Source: Chitinophagaceae bacterium
Lineage (GTDB): Bacteria; Bacteroidota; Bacteroidia; Cytophagales; JASGCU01
Assembly: GCA_030053935.1 (NCBI GenBank)
Contig: JASGCU010000011.1
Coordinates: 1-41,368, forward strand
Direction: 5' to 3'
DNA: 41,368 nucleotides
Position numbers and translations under genes: made by a program. Under the pieces are notes generated by a model. That model searched no databases and was not told the origin of the DNA. It saw only the letters and a list, made by a program, of their open reading frames with translations. Shown in pieces: positions 27,080 through 36,649 of this stretch (within the stretch, counting starts at the first letter, position 1; each line of letters starts with the position of its first letter).

Positions 27080-27886
27080 ATGAAAGTATTTTATTCGGAG
27101 AGTATTGTTGATTATAGGACCTATACATTTAATTATACAATATACTGTTTGAAAGAATCGCAAGGAGAACTTCCTGATATTTACGAAAGAGGTTTTTTGC
27201 CTTATAGCAATACTACTGCTATAGGGGAAGATATATTTTATCTTGCGAGGAGCGTGAGAGTGGATTTGAAAAATTTTGAGGATACTTCTGAAAATAGACG
27301 AATAGATCGCAGTATTCGTCTATTAGATATAGAATTATCACTCATAAAAAAAGAAGATATGGATATTGAAGAGCCGTCTTTTCAAACATTCTGTGCTGAA
27401 TATATTCAAGAAAGAATTGGAGAAGAGAATATGAGTCAAGAAAGGTTTCATTATATTTTACAAAAAGGCATAGGAAGTCATTTTTTTGTGTTTTATTCGC
27501 ATCAAGAGAAAAAAAAAATAGGTTATGTGTATGCTGTTTTAGAACAAGATATGGTTCATTATTGGTTTTCTTTTTTTGATACGAAATATATGAAAGAATA
27601 TTCCTTAGGGAAGTGGATGATGTGGCGAGTTATACGTTGGGCAAAAGATAATACTTTGAAATATGTGTATTTAGGAACAGCGTATAACACAAAATCACTT
27701 TATAAAGCACGGGACCACAAGGGTATAGAATTTTTTAACGGTTATAAATGGGATACAGATATTGGTGTTTTGAAAAGATATTGCCAAGAAGACGCACTCC
27801 CGAAGCAAATAGACAGATTTAAACAAATAGAAAACTATAAAGATTTTTTTTCTCAATTACAATCCATTACTCATATTAATAATTAA
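27080..27886 (+). CDS. GNAT-fold protein resembling aminoacyl-tRNA-protein transferase (Ate/Bpt)
   Basis: A 268-residue soluble protein. The C-terminal half contains 'WFSFFDTKYMKEYSLGKWMM', then 'VIRWAKDNTLKYVYLGTAYN' and 'KARDHKGIEFFNGYKW', which match the SLG..(L)xxI..AK...YVYLG.....YK.R.K pattern of the Ate1/Bpt C-terminal domain. Those enzymes move Arg or Leu from tRNA to protein N-termini (N-degron pathway). The N-terminal half lacks the Cys cluster of true Ate proteins, so this may be a divergent transferase or a generic GNAT. An in-frame stretch upstream of the start is also open for about ten codons but starts without an ATG. Confidence 0.7.
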   Translation: MKVFYSESIVDYRTYTFNYTIYCLKESQGELPDIYERGFLPYSNTTAIGEDIFYLARSVRVDLKNFEDTSENRRIDRSIRLLDIELSLIKKEDMDIEEPSFQTFCAEYIQERIGEENMSQERFHYILQKGIGSHFFVFYSHQEKKKIGYVYAVLEQDMVHYWFSFFDTKYMKEYSLGKWMMWRVIRWAKDNTLKYVYLGTAYNTKSLYKARDHKGIEFFNGYKWDTDIGVLKRYCQEDALPKQIDRFKQIENYKDFFSQLQSITHINN

Positions 27887-27892
27887 AAAACA

Positions 27893-28576
27893 ATGAATGC
27901 ATCAAGCAGCAAAAAGAAAATAACAACAGGAGTCCTCCTTATTTTAGCCGGGGCTTTCTTTTTTTTACAAGTGAATGATATTATTTCTTTTGAAATACCA
28001 TGGTATGTTTATAGATGGGAATCTATACTTATTGGGATAGGAGTGTTTTATATCATTACTGGGAACAGGTCATCGGGCTTTTTATTGACCTCTATAGGAA
28101 TAACCTTTGTAAGTATGGATTATTTTGACCTACGTATATGGAATATGTGGCCTCTGTTTTTAATACTTATAGGGGTTAGTTTTTTATTCAAAAATACTTC
28201 TTATTTTACAAAAGAAAAAGTAAAAACATATTTAGCGCCTACCAACACAGATGTTATAGAGCAGAGTTGTATTTTTGGCTCTTCTAAAAATACAATACAG
28301 ACGGAGCATTTCAAAGGGGGAGAAGTTTTTGTATTATTTGGAAGCGCTAAAATAGATCTCTCTACTTGTAAAATAGATTCCGATGTTGTGAATCTCAAAA
28401 TTACGATAATTTTTGGAGATTTAAAAATACAAGTTCCATCAGATTGGAAAGTTCATCCCGAGGTAACAACAGTTTTGGGAAATTTTGAAAATATACAAGT
28501 AAAACACTCACCGATAACCACTGCTTCACTTACTATAAGTGGGAATATTGGATTTGGCGAGTGTAAAATTGTATAA
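27893..28576 (+). CDS. LiaF-like membrane protein
   Basis: A 227-residue protein with an N-terminal block of four short membrane segments: 'TTGVLLILAGAFFFLQVN', 'YRWESILIGIGVFYIITG', 'SSGFLLTSIGITFVSMDY', 'MWPLFLILIGVSFLFK' (about residues 11-105). A soluble beta-rich C-terminal domain follows, with 'EQSCIFGSSKNTIQTEHFKG', 'GEVFVLFGSAKIDLSTCKI' and 'LKITIIFGDLKIQVPSDW'. This is the LiaF/DUF5668 plan. In Firmicutes LiaF restrains an envelope-stress two-component system; Bacteroidota members usually lack that partner, as here. It starts 7 bases after the GNAT-like gene, so co-transcription is likely. Confidence 0.85.
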   Translation: MNASSSKKKITTGVLLILAGAFFFLQVNDIISFEIPWYVYRWESILIGIGVFYIITGNRSSGFLLTSIGITFVSMDYFDLRIWNMWPLFLILIGVSFLFKNTSYFTKEKVKTYLAPTNTDVIEQSCIFGSSKNTIQTEHFKGGEVFVLFGSAKIDLSTCKIDSDVVNLKITIIFGDLKIQVPSDWKVHPEVTTVLGNFENIQVKHSPITTASLTISGNIGFGECKIV

Positions 28577-28757
28577 TTGCATATTTTGTGTGCAAAAAAA
28601 AACGTGTTTTTACAAAAAACAAGAAAAAATTAAAAAAAATATATATTGCTTTTTTACAATGAACCATTCTCTCAAGTTTTCAAAAACAAAAATCATCTCT
28701 CTTTTTATTACAATCAATCATAAAATCAATTATTAAATTTATCATTAAAAACTTACT

Positions 28758-30614
28758 ATGTATAATATTGAAGAATTAGAAGAAATGGAATACGCAGTCA
28801 TGAAAGACGTAGCAAAAGATTTAGGAATGCAAGAATACAAGAATTTCCAAAAAAAAGATCTTATTTATAAGATATTAGATTTCCAATCTCATCTCTCAGA
28901 AACAGAACTGAGAAAATTTAGTATTCGAAAAAAAGAATTAACAAAACAAAATACTCCCGAAAAATCTACAGAACCAGCTAACACACCAAATATCGCTCCA
29001 ACTCGTCCATCACAAAATCAAAATACAGAAAAAAAACCTGTAAATATAGATAAAAACCCTCCCCCTCAACAAAATAAAGACAAGACAAATGCCAATAACC
29101 AACCTCATAATAATCAAAATAGAAATAATAAACCAAACCCACAAGCCCAAAATAGCAATAATAAACCAAGGGAAAGAACAAATGAAGCCACTCTCAATAA
29201 TTCTAAAAAAGAAGTAGTAGCAGTAAAAAGTGTAGATAATATTAATGCCAATGATGTAGTTCGGTCTATAGACATAGATTTGCATACTATGGCAAATGCT
29301 TACATAGAAAATACTAATATTGTTTCACAAAATAAAAACACCGAAATAAAACCATCTCATGATGCCCCCAAACAAACAGCATCAAAAAATTCTCCCCCTC
29401 CTGCTACCCCCAAAAAAGAAGAACCTGTAAAACATAATGACAACACTCAAAAAAATGAAGTAAAAAAAAATCAAGAACCCACAAAAGAATTAAAAGAGTT
29501 AGACGGTTTAGTGAATGGTGAAGGAACCATAGAAATACATACAGACGGATATGGTTTTTTACGCTCATCAGATTATAATTATTTATCAAGTCCCGATGAT
29601 GTCTATGTTTCTCAAACACAAGTTAAACTATTTGGTTTAAAAACAGGTGATACAGTAGTAGGTCCTATACGACTTCCAAAAGAGAATGAAAAATATTTTT
29701 CTCTTTTACGAGTAGAATATATCAATGGAAAGACACCCGAAGAAGTTCGAGACAGGATTTCTTTTGAACATCTAACCCCTCTATTTCCAAATCAAAAAAT
29801 AAAATTAAGCACCACAGCAGATAACTACTCTACTCGCATATTAGACCTTTTTGCACCAATAGGGAAAGGACAAAGAGGAATGATAGTAGCACAGCCCAAA
29901 ACAGGTAAAACAGTTCTTTTAAAACAAATAGCAAATGCTATTTCTAAAAATCACCCTGAAATATATCTTATCATACTGCTTATAGACGAAAGACCGGAGG
30001 AAGTAACCGATATGCAAAGAAGTGTAAAAGCAGAAGTTATATCTTCTACCTTTGATGAACAAGCAGAAAGACATGTAAAAATAGCAAGTATGGTATTAGA
30101 AAAAGCAAAAAGAATGGTAGAATGTGGTCACGATGTAGTGATTCTATTAGATTCTATTACCCGATTAGCACGTGCTTATAACACCGTTGTTCCCTCATCA
30201 GGAAAAATACTTTCTGGCGGAGTAGATGCAAATGCCCTCCATAAACCAAAAAGATTCTTTGGTGCGGCAAGAAATGTAGAAAATGGTGGTTCGCTCACCA
30301 TCATCGCCACAGCACTGATAGAAACAGGTTCTAAAATGGACGAAGTAATCTTTGAAGAATTTAAAGGAACAGGAAATATGGAGCTCCAATTGGATAGAAA
30401 ACTTGCTAATAAAAGAATATACCCAGCTATTGATGTTCCTAATTCAGGAACCCGAAGAGAAGACCTTTTGATAAATGATAAAGAACTCAATCTTATGTGG
30501 ATATTACGAAAATCTATGGCTGATATGAACTCACAAGAAGCAATAGAACATCTTTTAAAAAAGATGCAATACACTCAAAACAATCAAGAGTTTATGATAT
30601 CTATGAATGGATAA
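28758..30614 (+). CDS. rho: Transcription termination factor Rho with long disordered insert
   Basis: A 618-residue Rho, about 200 longer than the E. coli protein. Residues 1-55 form the Rho_N helical domain. Residues about 60-245 are a disordered, Asn/Gln/Pro/Lys-rich insert; more than 20 Asn lie within roughly 90 residues (about 63-150). The cold-shock-like RNA-binding domain follows (about 250-325, '[15 protein letters not shown]'), then the RecA-type ATPase with Walker A 'AQPKTGKT' (378-385), '[11 protein letters not shown]', and Walker B '[17 protein letters not shown]'. It unwinds RNA-polymerase complexes on untranslated transcripts. Such an insert is common in Bacteroidota Rho; this one is strongly Asn-rich. 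Confidence 0.97.
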   Translation: MYNIEELEEMEYAVMKDVAKDLGMQEYKNFQKKDLIYKILDFQSHLSETELRKFSIRKKELTKQNTPEKSTEPANTPNIAPTRPSQNQNTEKKPVNIDKNPPPQQNKDKTNANNQPHNNQNRNNKPNPQAQNSNNKPRERTNEATLNNSKKEVVAVKSVDNINANDVVRSIDIDLHTMANAYIENTNIVSQNKNTEIKPSHDAPKQTASKNSPPPATPKKEEPVKHNDNTQKNEVKKNQEPTKELKELDGLVNGEGTIEIHTDGYGFLRSSDYNYLSSPDDVYVSQTQVKLFGLKTGDTVVGPIRLPKENEKYFSLLRVEYINGKTPEEVRDRISFEHLTPLFPNQKIKLSTTADNYSTRILDLFAPIGKGQRGMIVAQPKTGKTVLLKQIANAISKNHPEIYLIILLIDERPEEVTDMQRSVKAEVISSTFDEQAERHVKIASMVLEKAKRMVECGHDVVILLDSITRLARAYNTVVPSSGKILSGGVDANALHKPKRFFGAARNVENGGSLTIIATALIETGSKMDEVIFEEFKGTGNMELQLDRKLANKRIYPAIDVPNSGTRREDLLINDKELNLMWILRKSMADMNSQEAIEHLLKKMQYTQNNQEFMISMNG

Positions 30615-30621
30615 CAAACTG

Positions 30622-30643
30622 GTTTCAAAAAACATTTTGAAAC
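30622..30643. terminator. Hairpin after rho
   Basis: GTTTCAAAA (30622-30630) and TTTTGAAAC (30635-30643) make a perfect 9-bp stem with a 4-base loop, 8 bases after the rho stop. No T run follows on either strand, so termination by it alone is uncertain. Confidence 0.4.
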
Positions 30644-30700
30644 GTATGTATTATAAAACTTTCATTTTGACCATAACAAACTATAGATTCCAAATAAAAT

Positions 30701-32119
30701 TCAATCTTTTCTATGAGGATCTTTGAGTATATAGTAGCCAGATACAGTATCCCATTGATATAAAAAAGATATAGAAGGTATTTTGTCAAAAATAATGGGA
30801 AGAATTTGTTTTGTATCTATAATTATATCGGGAGGGGATTTTTTGAAAGCAGTATACAAATATATTATGTTTTTTTTTTCTTCCAGTTTTTCTAAGTGAT
30901 CTTTACTTAATCTCCAGTGAATGTAGGGCATTGACAAGAATGAATGAGAATAATAATTTATATCATCCCCAATAACCCATATTCTTTTTCCTTGTAGAAT
31001 AAGTGTATTTGGATTTTGTTGTACTTTATAAGAATCCTTTTTTACCAAGTGTGAAAAAAAAATTAGTTCTTCTTTATTAAAATATCCTAATGTAGGTATC
31101 AATAATAAAAAAGATATAATAAACATATTTTCTTTCCATTTTTCTTTAAAAATAAAAAACATATATGATACGATAAAACTTAAAAAAGGAACAAAAATAA
31201 CACATTGTAATGGCATAAAAGTTCCTGTTAGAGAAAAAGAAAGTAAGTATAGAAAAACACTTATGAAGAAGAAAACAAAAACAACATTTTGTCTATTAGT
31301 ATAGAAACGGCTAATTCTGTGATACATAAACAACAAGAGAGCCAAAAAAAATATAGAAAAAAAACCAATAAATAGAAAAAAAATATCTTGTGCGAAAAAA
31401 AAAGATGTCGTTTCTTCTATCAAAAAATTCCCTACAAAAAATCTTAAAAAACCTTCTCCGCCACCTTCGATATAATAATATCCAAAAACCAATAAAAACA
31501 CCTGCAATCCGGATAAAAAAAAGAGAAATTTTTTTCTTATGGATGATATTTCGAAAAGCGTTATATATATGTATAATACTACGAAGGGGAAGTAAAATAG
31601 CACAGATAATGCAAACAAAAAACTTGTTAAAATTAATGTAGTATTTTCTGAATATTTTTTTTCTTCATGTTTTCGAAATAAATAAAAAATACCTAATAGA
31701 ATACATGTGTTCCCCATAATCAGAGGGCTTAAAAAAATAAAATCAAAACATCCATGCATACAAACAATATAGCAAAAAGCAGGAATGAAACTGTTCTTTT
31801 TATACATTTTTAAATCCATCAAAAAAGCATTAAACAATAAAGATTGTATAAAAATGAGAATAGTAGAAATAGCCAATAAAAGCCATCTATTTCCTTCAAA
31901 ATATAAAAGCGAATAAACCCAAGCGGAGGCAGGAGGAGTGTAATCCCATAAATCTTTATAAAGAACATTTCCATCAGAAAGATACTTACCTATTATATTC
32001 CAGTGGAGCTCAGGTAATATAATAGGAAGGTTTACAAAAAAAGGTACTCTTAATAATAAAAGAAATACAAACAGAAACAAAATAGATATCTTATTAGTAG
32101 TTTTAAAAAAATCAAACAT
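30701..32119 (-). CDS. Polytopic membrane protein, possibly GT-C-like
   Basis: A 472-residue protein with about ten to twelve membrane segments in the first 380 residues and a soluble C-terminal part. Early 'ELHWNIIGKYLSDGNVLYKD' and 'LWDYTPPASAWVYSLLYFEG' recall the first extracytoplasmic loop of GT-C (PMT/ArnT-like) glycosyltransferases, which carries acidic residues, but the similarity is only in style. The tail 'GKRIWVIGDDINYYSHSFLS' might be a substrate-binding loop. I do not recognise the family with certainty. It stands downstream of NagB-PIG-L on the same strand (51-base gap), so a role in glycan or amino-sugar envelope work would be consistent, as inference. Confidence 0.6.
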   Translation of the reverse strand: MFDFFKTTNKISILFLFVFLLLLRVPFFVNLPIILPELHWNIIGKYLSDGNVLYKDLWDYTPPASAWVYSLLYFEGNRWLLLAISTILIFIQSLLFNAFLMDLKMYKKNSFIPAFCYIVCMHGCFDFIFLSPLIMGNTCILLGIFYLFRKHEEKKYSENTTLILTSFLFALSVLFYFPFVVLYIYITLFEISSIRKKFLFFLSGLQVFLLVFGYYYIEGGGEGFLRFFVGNFLIEETTSFFFAQDIFFLFIGFFSIFFLALLLFMYHRISRFYTNRQNVVFVFFFISVFLYLLSFSLTGTFMPLQCVIFVPFLSFIVSYMFFIFKEKWKENMFIISFLLLIPTLGYFNKEELIFFSHLVKKDSYKVQQNPNTLILQGKRIWVIGDDINYYSHSFLSMPYIHWRLSKDHLEKLEEKKNIIYLYTAFKKSPPDIIIDTKQILPIIFDKIPSISFLYQWDTVSGYYILKDPHRKD

Positions 32120-32170
32120 ACGATCAGTATTTTTTTATGGGAAATATATTTTGATGAGTAAAAGGTACTG

Positions 32171-34126
32171 TCAAAAATAGTACCTTTTAAATGCTTCTAT
32201 AGCTTCGTATTCAGCAAGTCCAAGTTGATTATATGTTTGAGCAGTAGATATATTTCTTTCTTCGGCTTTTTGCCAAAATTCTCTTTTATCATGTCCAGGG
32301 AAGACCGCAGAGTCCTTTTGCGACTGATGTTTAAAAATAGCTTTTCTTTTACGCATCAATTCATCGGGACTAATAGGTATCGCCATTTGAATATTTTCTA
32401 TTCCCCACTCTTGCCATGCACCTCTGTAGAGCCATACCCAACAATCTTTCATAAACTCTTCTGTTTTCAGTATATCTATAGATGAGAAAATAGCATCTAA
32501 ACATACTCTATGAGTCCCATGTGGATCGGAAAGGTCGCCCGCAGCAAAAATTTGATGAGGTTTAATTTTTTTTATCAACTCTGTAATTATACTAATGTCT
32601 TCTGTTCCTATAGGTTTCTTTTTTACCTTGCCTGTTTCATAAAATGGAAGATTTAAAAAATATACTTGATTATCTGGTATCCCTACATATCTACAAGCTG
32701 CTTTTGCCTCAGAACGTCTAATAAACCCTTTTATTTTGAGGATTTCTGGAGTATCTACTTCTCCTTGTTTTTTACTTTCTAATAATTCTTTTACTTTTTT
32801 ATACAAACTATCTTTTGTTCCTTTTCCGAATTCTTTTGATAAATCTGTATAAAAATCAGCAAAACGTATTACATCATCGTCAAATACAGCTATGTTTCCG
32901 GAAGTTTGGTATGCAACATGAACCTCATGTTTCTGATCAACAAGACGTATAAAAGTCCCTCCCATTGATATTACATCATCATCAGGATGAGGACTAAATA
33001 TAATAATTCTTTTATGTACAGGGTGTGCACGCTCAGGACGAGTAGAGTCATCGGCATTGGGTTTTCCGCCTGGCCAACCTGTAATAGTACTTTGAAGGTC
33101 ATTAAAAAAATGTATATTTATTTGATAGGCACTTCCATGCTGTGTGATGAGCTCTCCCATACCGTAATCTGCATAGTCTCTATCTGTTAGTTTCAAAATA
33201 GGTTTTTTGAGATTTTGTGATAACCATATAACTGCTTTTTTAGTAAGGTAATAATTCCATTTTATTTCTCCTACAAGCCATGGGGTACTTACACGTTTCA
33301 AATCTGCAGAACTCGCTTCGTCTAATATTACACAAACATTGGGATGTAATTGAAGACATGAAGCGGGTATTTCCTCAGATACCGATCCTTCAACTGCTTT
33401 TTTTATAATAGATGCTTTTCCTTCCCCCCAAGCCATTAATATTATTTTTCTTGCTCGCATAATAGTTCCTAAACCTATCGTTATAGCATTATGAGGAACG
33501 TTTTCTTCAGAAAAAAAATCACTCGACGCATCTATTTTTGTTATTCTATCTAAAGTGATGAGGCGTGTTTTCGAACGCATACTAGAACCAGGTTCATTAA
33601 ATCCTATATGTCCAGTTTTTCCAATACCTAATATTTGTAAATCTATTCCTCCTGATTTTTCTATGAGATTTTCATATTTTTCACAGAACCTTACCATTTC
33701 TTCTCTTTTAATAGTTCCATCGGGAATATGAATATTATCTCTTATAATATCTATATGATTAAATAAATATTCATCCATAAACCTTACATAACTCTGTAAT
33801 TCTGTTGGTTGTATAGGATAATACTCATCTAAATTAAAGGTAATGACATTTTTAAAGCTCAAGTTTTCTTCTCTGTGTAATCGTATCAATTCATTATAAA
33901 CCTTTGTAGGAGTAGATCCGGTTGCTAATCCTAATACACATTGTTCTCCTTTTTTTGCTTTTTCTTGTATCAAATGAGATATTTCTATGGCAACTTGTTT
34001 GGAGGCATCTTCACTTGTTTTCACTATACGTGTCGGAATTTTCTCGAATCTTGTCTGTTCCTCTTCACTTGTACCTACAAATTCTATATCTGTATTTTCT
34101 AAAAGTTTTTGAATATTTTGTAACAT
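32171..34126 (-). CDS. nagB: Glucosamine-6-phosphate deaminase fused to a PIG-L deacetylase
   Basis: A 651-residue two-domain enzyme. Residues about 30-275 are NagB: 'GLATGSTPTKVYNELI', 'TFNLDEYYPI' and 'LGIGKTGHIGFNEPGSS'. They convert glucosamine-6-phosphate to fructose-6-phosphate and ammonia. The C-terminal domain (about 370-640) is a PIG-L/LmbE zinc hydrolase with 'IIFSPHPDDDVISMGGTF' and 'AAGDLSDPHGTHRVCLDAI', likely a deacetylase of a GlcNAc-like substrate. This fusion is found across Bacteroidota; coupling of deacetylation and deamination in one chain is an inference. Start ATG at 34126. Monocistronic or linked to the membrane protein downstream. Confidence 0.95.
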   Translation of the reverse strand: MLQNIQKLLENTDIEFVGTSEEEQTRFEKIPTRIVKTSEDASKQVAIEISHLIQEKAKKGEQCVLGLATGSTPTKVYNELIRLHREENLSFKNVITFNLDEYYPIQPTELQSYVRFMDEYLFNHIDIIRDNIHIPDGTIKREEMVRFCEKYENLIEKSGGIDLQILGIGKTGHIGFNEPGSSMRSKTRLITLDRITKIDASSDFFSEENVPHNAITIGLGTIMRARKIILMAWGEGKASIIKKAVEGSVSEEIPASCLQLHPNVCVILDEASSADLKRVSTPWLVGEIKWNYYLTKKAVIWLSQNLKKPILKLTDRDYADYGMGELITQHGSAYQINIHFFNDLQSTITGWPGGKPNADDSTRPERAHPVHKRIIIFSPHPDDDVISMGGTFIRLVDQKHEVHVAYQTSGNIAVFDDDVIRFADFYTDLSKEFGKGTKDSLYKKVKELLESKKQGEVDTPEILKIKGFIRRSEAKAACRYVGIPDNQVYFLNLPFYETGKVKKKPIGTEDISIITELIKKIKPHQIFAAGDLSDPHGTHRVCLDAIFSSIDILKTEEFMKDCWVWLYRGAWQEWGIENIQMAIPISPDELMRKRKAIFKHQSQKDSAVFPGHDKREFWQKAEERNISTAQTYNQLGLAEYEAIEAFKRYYF

Positions 34127-34491
34127 AATGATGAATAGGTTTTTGATGAGTAATTATGTATCTAATACTCTTTTTACTTGATAACTCAATGATTGAGAGT
34201 GTTAAAAACGGGTGTGTTTTGGAAGGATAAAAGAAACTTCACCAAAAGTAATTCCAATAAAATACCCGCTTTTTTAGAATAAATACGTTAAAATAAGGTT
34301 TTTATTTATTCACAATTATAAAAACATATAAATACATGGCCACTCCAAAAATTCACATTTACAGAATTATTGAGTTTTAACACTATTGATAATCAAGAAT
34401 TCACAAAATTATAAATGTATCAAAGCTGATTTTCCAAGGTACACTCATAGATACAATGTTTTTTATAAGATGTTAAATATCTACTGATTAT
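34127..34491. other. Intergenic region between the SET gene and nagB
   Basis: A 365-base gap without coding frame. It holds the imperfect hairpin at 34209-34268 and a degenerate repeat copy at 34379-34433 shared with 12325-12386 and (inverted) 5073-5136. Confidence 0.5.
34209..34268. terminator. Possible bidirectional hairpin terminator
   Basis: CGGGTGTGTTTTGGAA (34209-34224) is matched inverted, with one base shift, by TTCCAATAAAATACCCG (34252-34268), 27-base loop. A T run follows on both strands (CCCGTTTTT on minus, CCCGCTTTTTT on plus). It would end transcription of the DUF4834-rplY-pth-SET cluster. Confidence 0.45.
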
Positions 34492-35094
34492 TTACATAAC
34501 ATTTTTAAATCTGTCGCATTTTAGGAAATATACAGATTTATACTTTTTGGGGTTTTGAAAATATTCTTCTAATTCTTTCTTTACTTTTTTTTCTATTATT
34601 GGTAAAAGTGGTTGCTCTACTTTGTAAAAAAAAGTAAAAGATTTTATTATTTTAGCATCCCATTGTTTATAAAACTCTTCAAGATCGCTGGGTTGAATAA
34701 TTTTTCTACATCCGAGTTTATTGCAAATAACCTCAAATCCTGACTTCATATTAAAAAGTCCATACTCATCTGTTAATTCTTCTCCTGGATGTATATCTTT
34801 AATAGCTATTTCAAATCCATATCCAGTACTGATAGTATTAGAATCACAGCAATGATTTACGTACTTCGCATTATCCCAGCTAACTATTCTTACTCCTTTA
34901 TCATCCATATAACAGTATTTTTCTACTTTTTCTTGTAAAATAGGAGGTAATTTTACAAAATGTTCCGGAGTAATTTCAGATTCTATACCATCTTTTATAT
35001 AGGTTATAGTACCTTCTGGAATAAATTTGGTAGCAAAAACACCGTATCCTATAGCTTCATTAATTATTTGAACTTCGGTATGGGGGTGAATCAT
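34492..35094 (-). CDS. SET-domain protein
   Basis: A 200-residue protein. 'YGVFATKFIPEGTITYI' opens the SET fold, and 'YVNHCCDSNT' (about residues 78-87) and 'GEELTDEYGLF' (about 103-113) are the NHxCxxN and ELTxDY motifs that bind S-adenosylmethionine and the substrate Lys. A Cys-containing tail 'CNKLGCRKII' resembles a post-SET element. About 60 residues follow that I do not recognise. Bacterial SET proteins are protein-lysine methyltransferases of unknown target in most cases. It is the last gene of a minus-strand cluster with rplY and pth, 35 bases after pth; a ribosomal or translation-related target would be consistent but is inference. Confidence 0.85.
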   Translation of the reverse strand: MIHPHTEVQIINEAIGYGVFATKFIPEGTITYIKDGIESEITPEHFVKLPPILQEKVEKYCYMDDKGVRIVSWDNAKYVNHCCDSNTISTGYGFEIAIKDIHPGEELTDEYGLFNMKSGFEVICNKLGCRKIIQPSDLEEFYKQWDAKIIKSFTFFYKVEQPLLPIIEKKVKKELEEYFQNPKKYKSVYFLKCDRFKNVM

Positions 35095-35129
35095 TCTTAA
35101 AATTAATATTATAATTAATAATTAAAAAT

Positions 35130-35690
35130 TTATTGATTAAAAAAAGACATTGTTCTTTCTATCCCAAATGTAATAAATGAGTGAATCATTTTACAGGAAG
35201 TATCTACTTTTTCTCTTAATAATACTTTTTCTTCGTAAGTAAAACTACTTAAAACATAGAGGGCTTGTTCTCCTTTTTTATAATTGCTACCTATTCCAAA
35301 TCGTAAACGAGGGTAGTTTTGTGTTTGAATGGTTTCTTCTATGCTTTTTAGTCCATTATGACCACCGTTAGAACCTTTTGGTTTTATTCGTATTTTCCCA
35401 AAAGGTAAAAAAATATCATCCGCAATTACTAATAGGTTTTCAAAAGATATATTTTCATGGGAAATCCAATAACGAATAGCCCTACCACTTAAATTCATAT
35501 AAGTAGTTGGTTTTATAAGCACAACTGTTTTTTCGTTTATGGAACAAGAAGATTTCCATACATGTGTATCCGGTTGGAAAGAAATTTTGAATTGGTCTGC
35601 TAAATTATCCAACACTATAAAACCTATATTATGTCTTGTATCAGCATACCTTGTTTCTGGATTCCCTAATCCTGCTATAAGATATTTCAT
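35130..35690 (-). CDS. pth: Peptidyl-tRNA hydrolase
   Basis: A 186-residue Pth. 'LIAGLGNPETRYADTRHNIG' carries Asn-10 and the catalytic His at about residue 20; 'KPTTYMNLSGRAI' (about 60-72) has the second Asn site; 'KPKGSNGGHNGLKSIEETI' (about 103-121) is the conserved GGHNGLKS loop; and 'YPRLRFGIG' follows. It releases tRNA from peptidyl-tRNAs that drop off ribosomes. It follows rplY by 25 bases, a usual pair in Bacteroidota. Confidence 0.97.
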   Translation of the reverse strand: MKYLIAGLGNPETRYADTRHNIGFIVLDNLADQFKISFQPDTHVWKSSCSINEKTVVLIKPTTYMNLSGRAIRYWISHENISFENLLVIADDIFLPFGKIRIKPKGSNGGHNGLKSIEETIQTQNYPRLRFGIGSNYKKGEQALYVLSSFTYEEKVLLREKVDTSCKMIHSFITFGIERTMSFFNQ

Positions 35691-35715
35691 AATTATATAA
35701 AAGAGTTCTCTACAA

Positions 35716-36387
35716 TTAAGATTTTTTAGGAGGTGTTTTTGTAGGTGATACTTTTGCAGGTGATGCAGGTGATGGTTTTGTGGCTGTGCTTGATGCTGAT
35801 GTACTCGATACTGGCTTGTTAGCTTGCTCTTCTGTTTCTTTAGTAGCTCTGGTAATTGGTATAGTAATAATTGTCGATTGCCTATTATTTAATATAGTAT
35901 AATCAACAGTTGTAATATTGAAAACTTTTATGTTTTTTCCTAAATCTAAATCAGTAACATCTATAGGAATATTATCAGGCATTTTATGAGGAATAGCTTT
36001 TATTTTTAATTTGTTCATTTTAAGAATAAGTTTTCCTCCTTTTTGAACTCCCACAGCAGTACCGTTTACTTTTACGGGTATATCCATTTTTATCGGCTTA
36101 TCTTCTTTTAGCTCATAAAAATCAGCATGTAGAATGATTTCACTCACAGGATGAAATTGGATATCTTGTAAAATACATTTCTTAATATTTCCCTCTATGT
36201 TGAGAGTCACAAAGTATGCTTCATTGGTATAAATTAATTCTCTAAATAATCTCATATGAGATTGAAAGTGAATTACTTCTCCATTTCCATAAACTACACA
36301 TGGAACTAATGCATTTGCTCTCAAATCTGCTACATATTTCTTCCCAAGATTTGCTCTTTTAAACCCTATAATCTCTATACTTTTCAT
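35716..36387 (-). CDS. rplY: 50S ribosomal protein L25/general stress protein Ctc
   Basis: A 223-residue L25 of the long TL5/CTC type. The 5S rRNA-binding N-terminal domain is about 1-92 ('LRANALVPCVVYGNGEVIHF'), the beta C-terminal domain about 93-180 ('DFYELKEDKPIKMDIPVKVN', 'VQKGGKLILKMNKLKIKA', 'IPIDVTDLDLGKNIKV'). It ends with a 40-residue low-complexity tail rich in Ser, Ala, Thr, Pro and Lys. It sits in the 5S particle of the large subunit. DUF4834 is 19 bases upstream and pth follows. Confidence 0.95.
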   Translation of the reverse strand: MKSIEIIGFKRANLGKKYVADLRANALVPCVVYGNGEVIHFQSHMRLFRELIYTNEAYFVTLNIEGNIKKCILQDIQFHPVSEIILHADFYELKEDKPIKMDIPVKVNGTAVGVQKGGKLILKMNKLKIKAIPHKMPDNIPIDVTDLDLGKNIKVFNITTVDYTILNNRQSTIITIPITRATKETEEQANKPVSSTSASSTATKPSPASPAKVSPTKTPPKKS

Positions 36388-36406
36388 TTTTTATTTTTTT
36401 TATAAT

Positions 36407-36649
36407 TTATTTTACTTCTTCATACGGGATGTATTCATCTTCGTTATTTTTTTTTTGATTATTTTCTTTACTATCTACTTTATTTATTTTCAAATCTCCA
36501 AAGTATTTTGTGTTGCTTGTTTCTTCTTTGCTTGCTTTTTCTTTTTTAAATCCTTGCATACGTCCTATAATATATATTTTCATTAAAAAACCAATCAGCT
36601 TGTATATAATATATATAATAGCTATAAGTATTAAAAAAAATCGTAACAT
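36407..36649 (-). CDS. DUF4834 small membrane protein
   Basis: An 80-residue protein: an N-terminal hydrophobic segment 'LRFFLILIAIIYIIYKLIGF' (residues 2-21) continuing to about 30, then a charged tail with 'NTKYFGDLKI' and 'EYIPYEEVK'. This is the DUF4834 pattern seen in Bacteroidota; the tail motif near D-Y-I-P-Y-E-E is typical. Function is unknown. It heads a minus-strand cluster with rplY and pth. Confidence 0.8.
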   Translation of the reverse strand: MLRFFLILIAIIYIIYKLIGFLMKIYIIGRMQGFKKEKASKEETSNTKYFGDLKINKVDSKENNQKKNNEDEYIPYEEVK

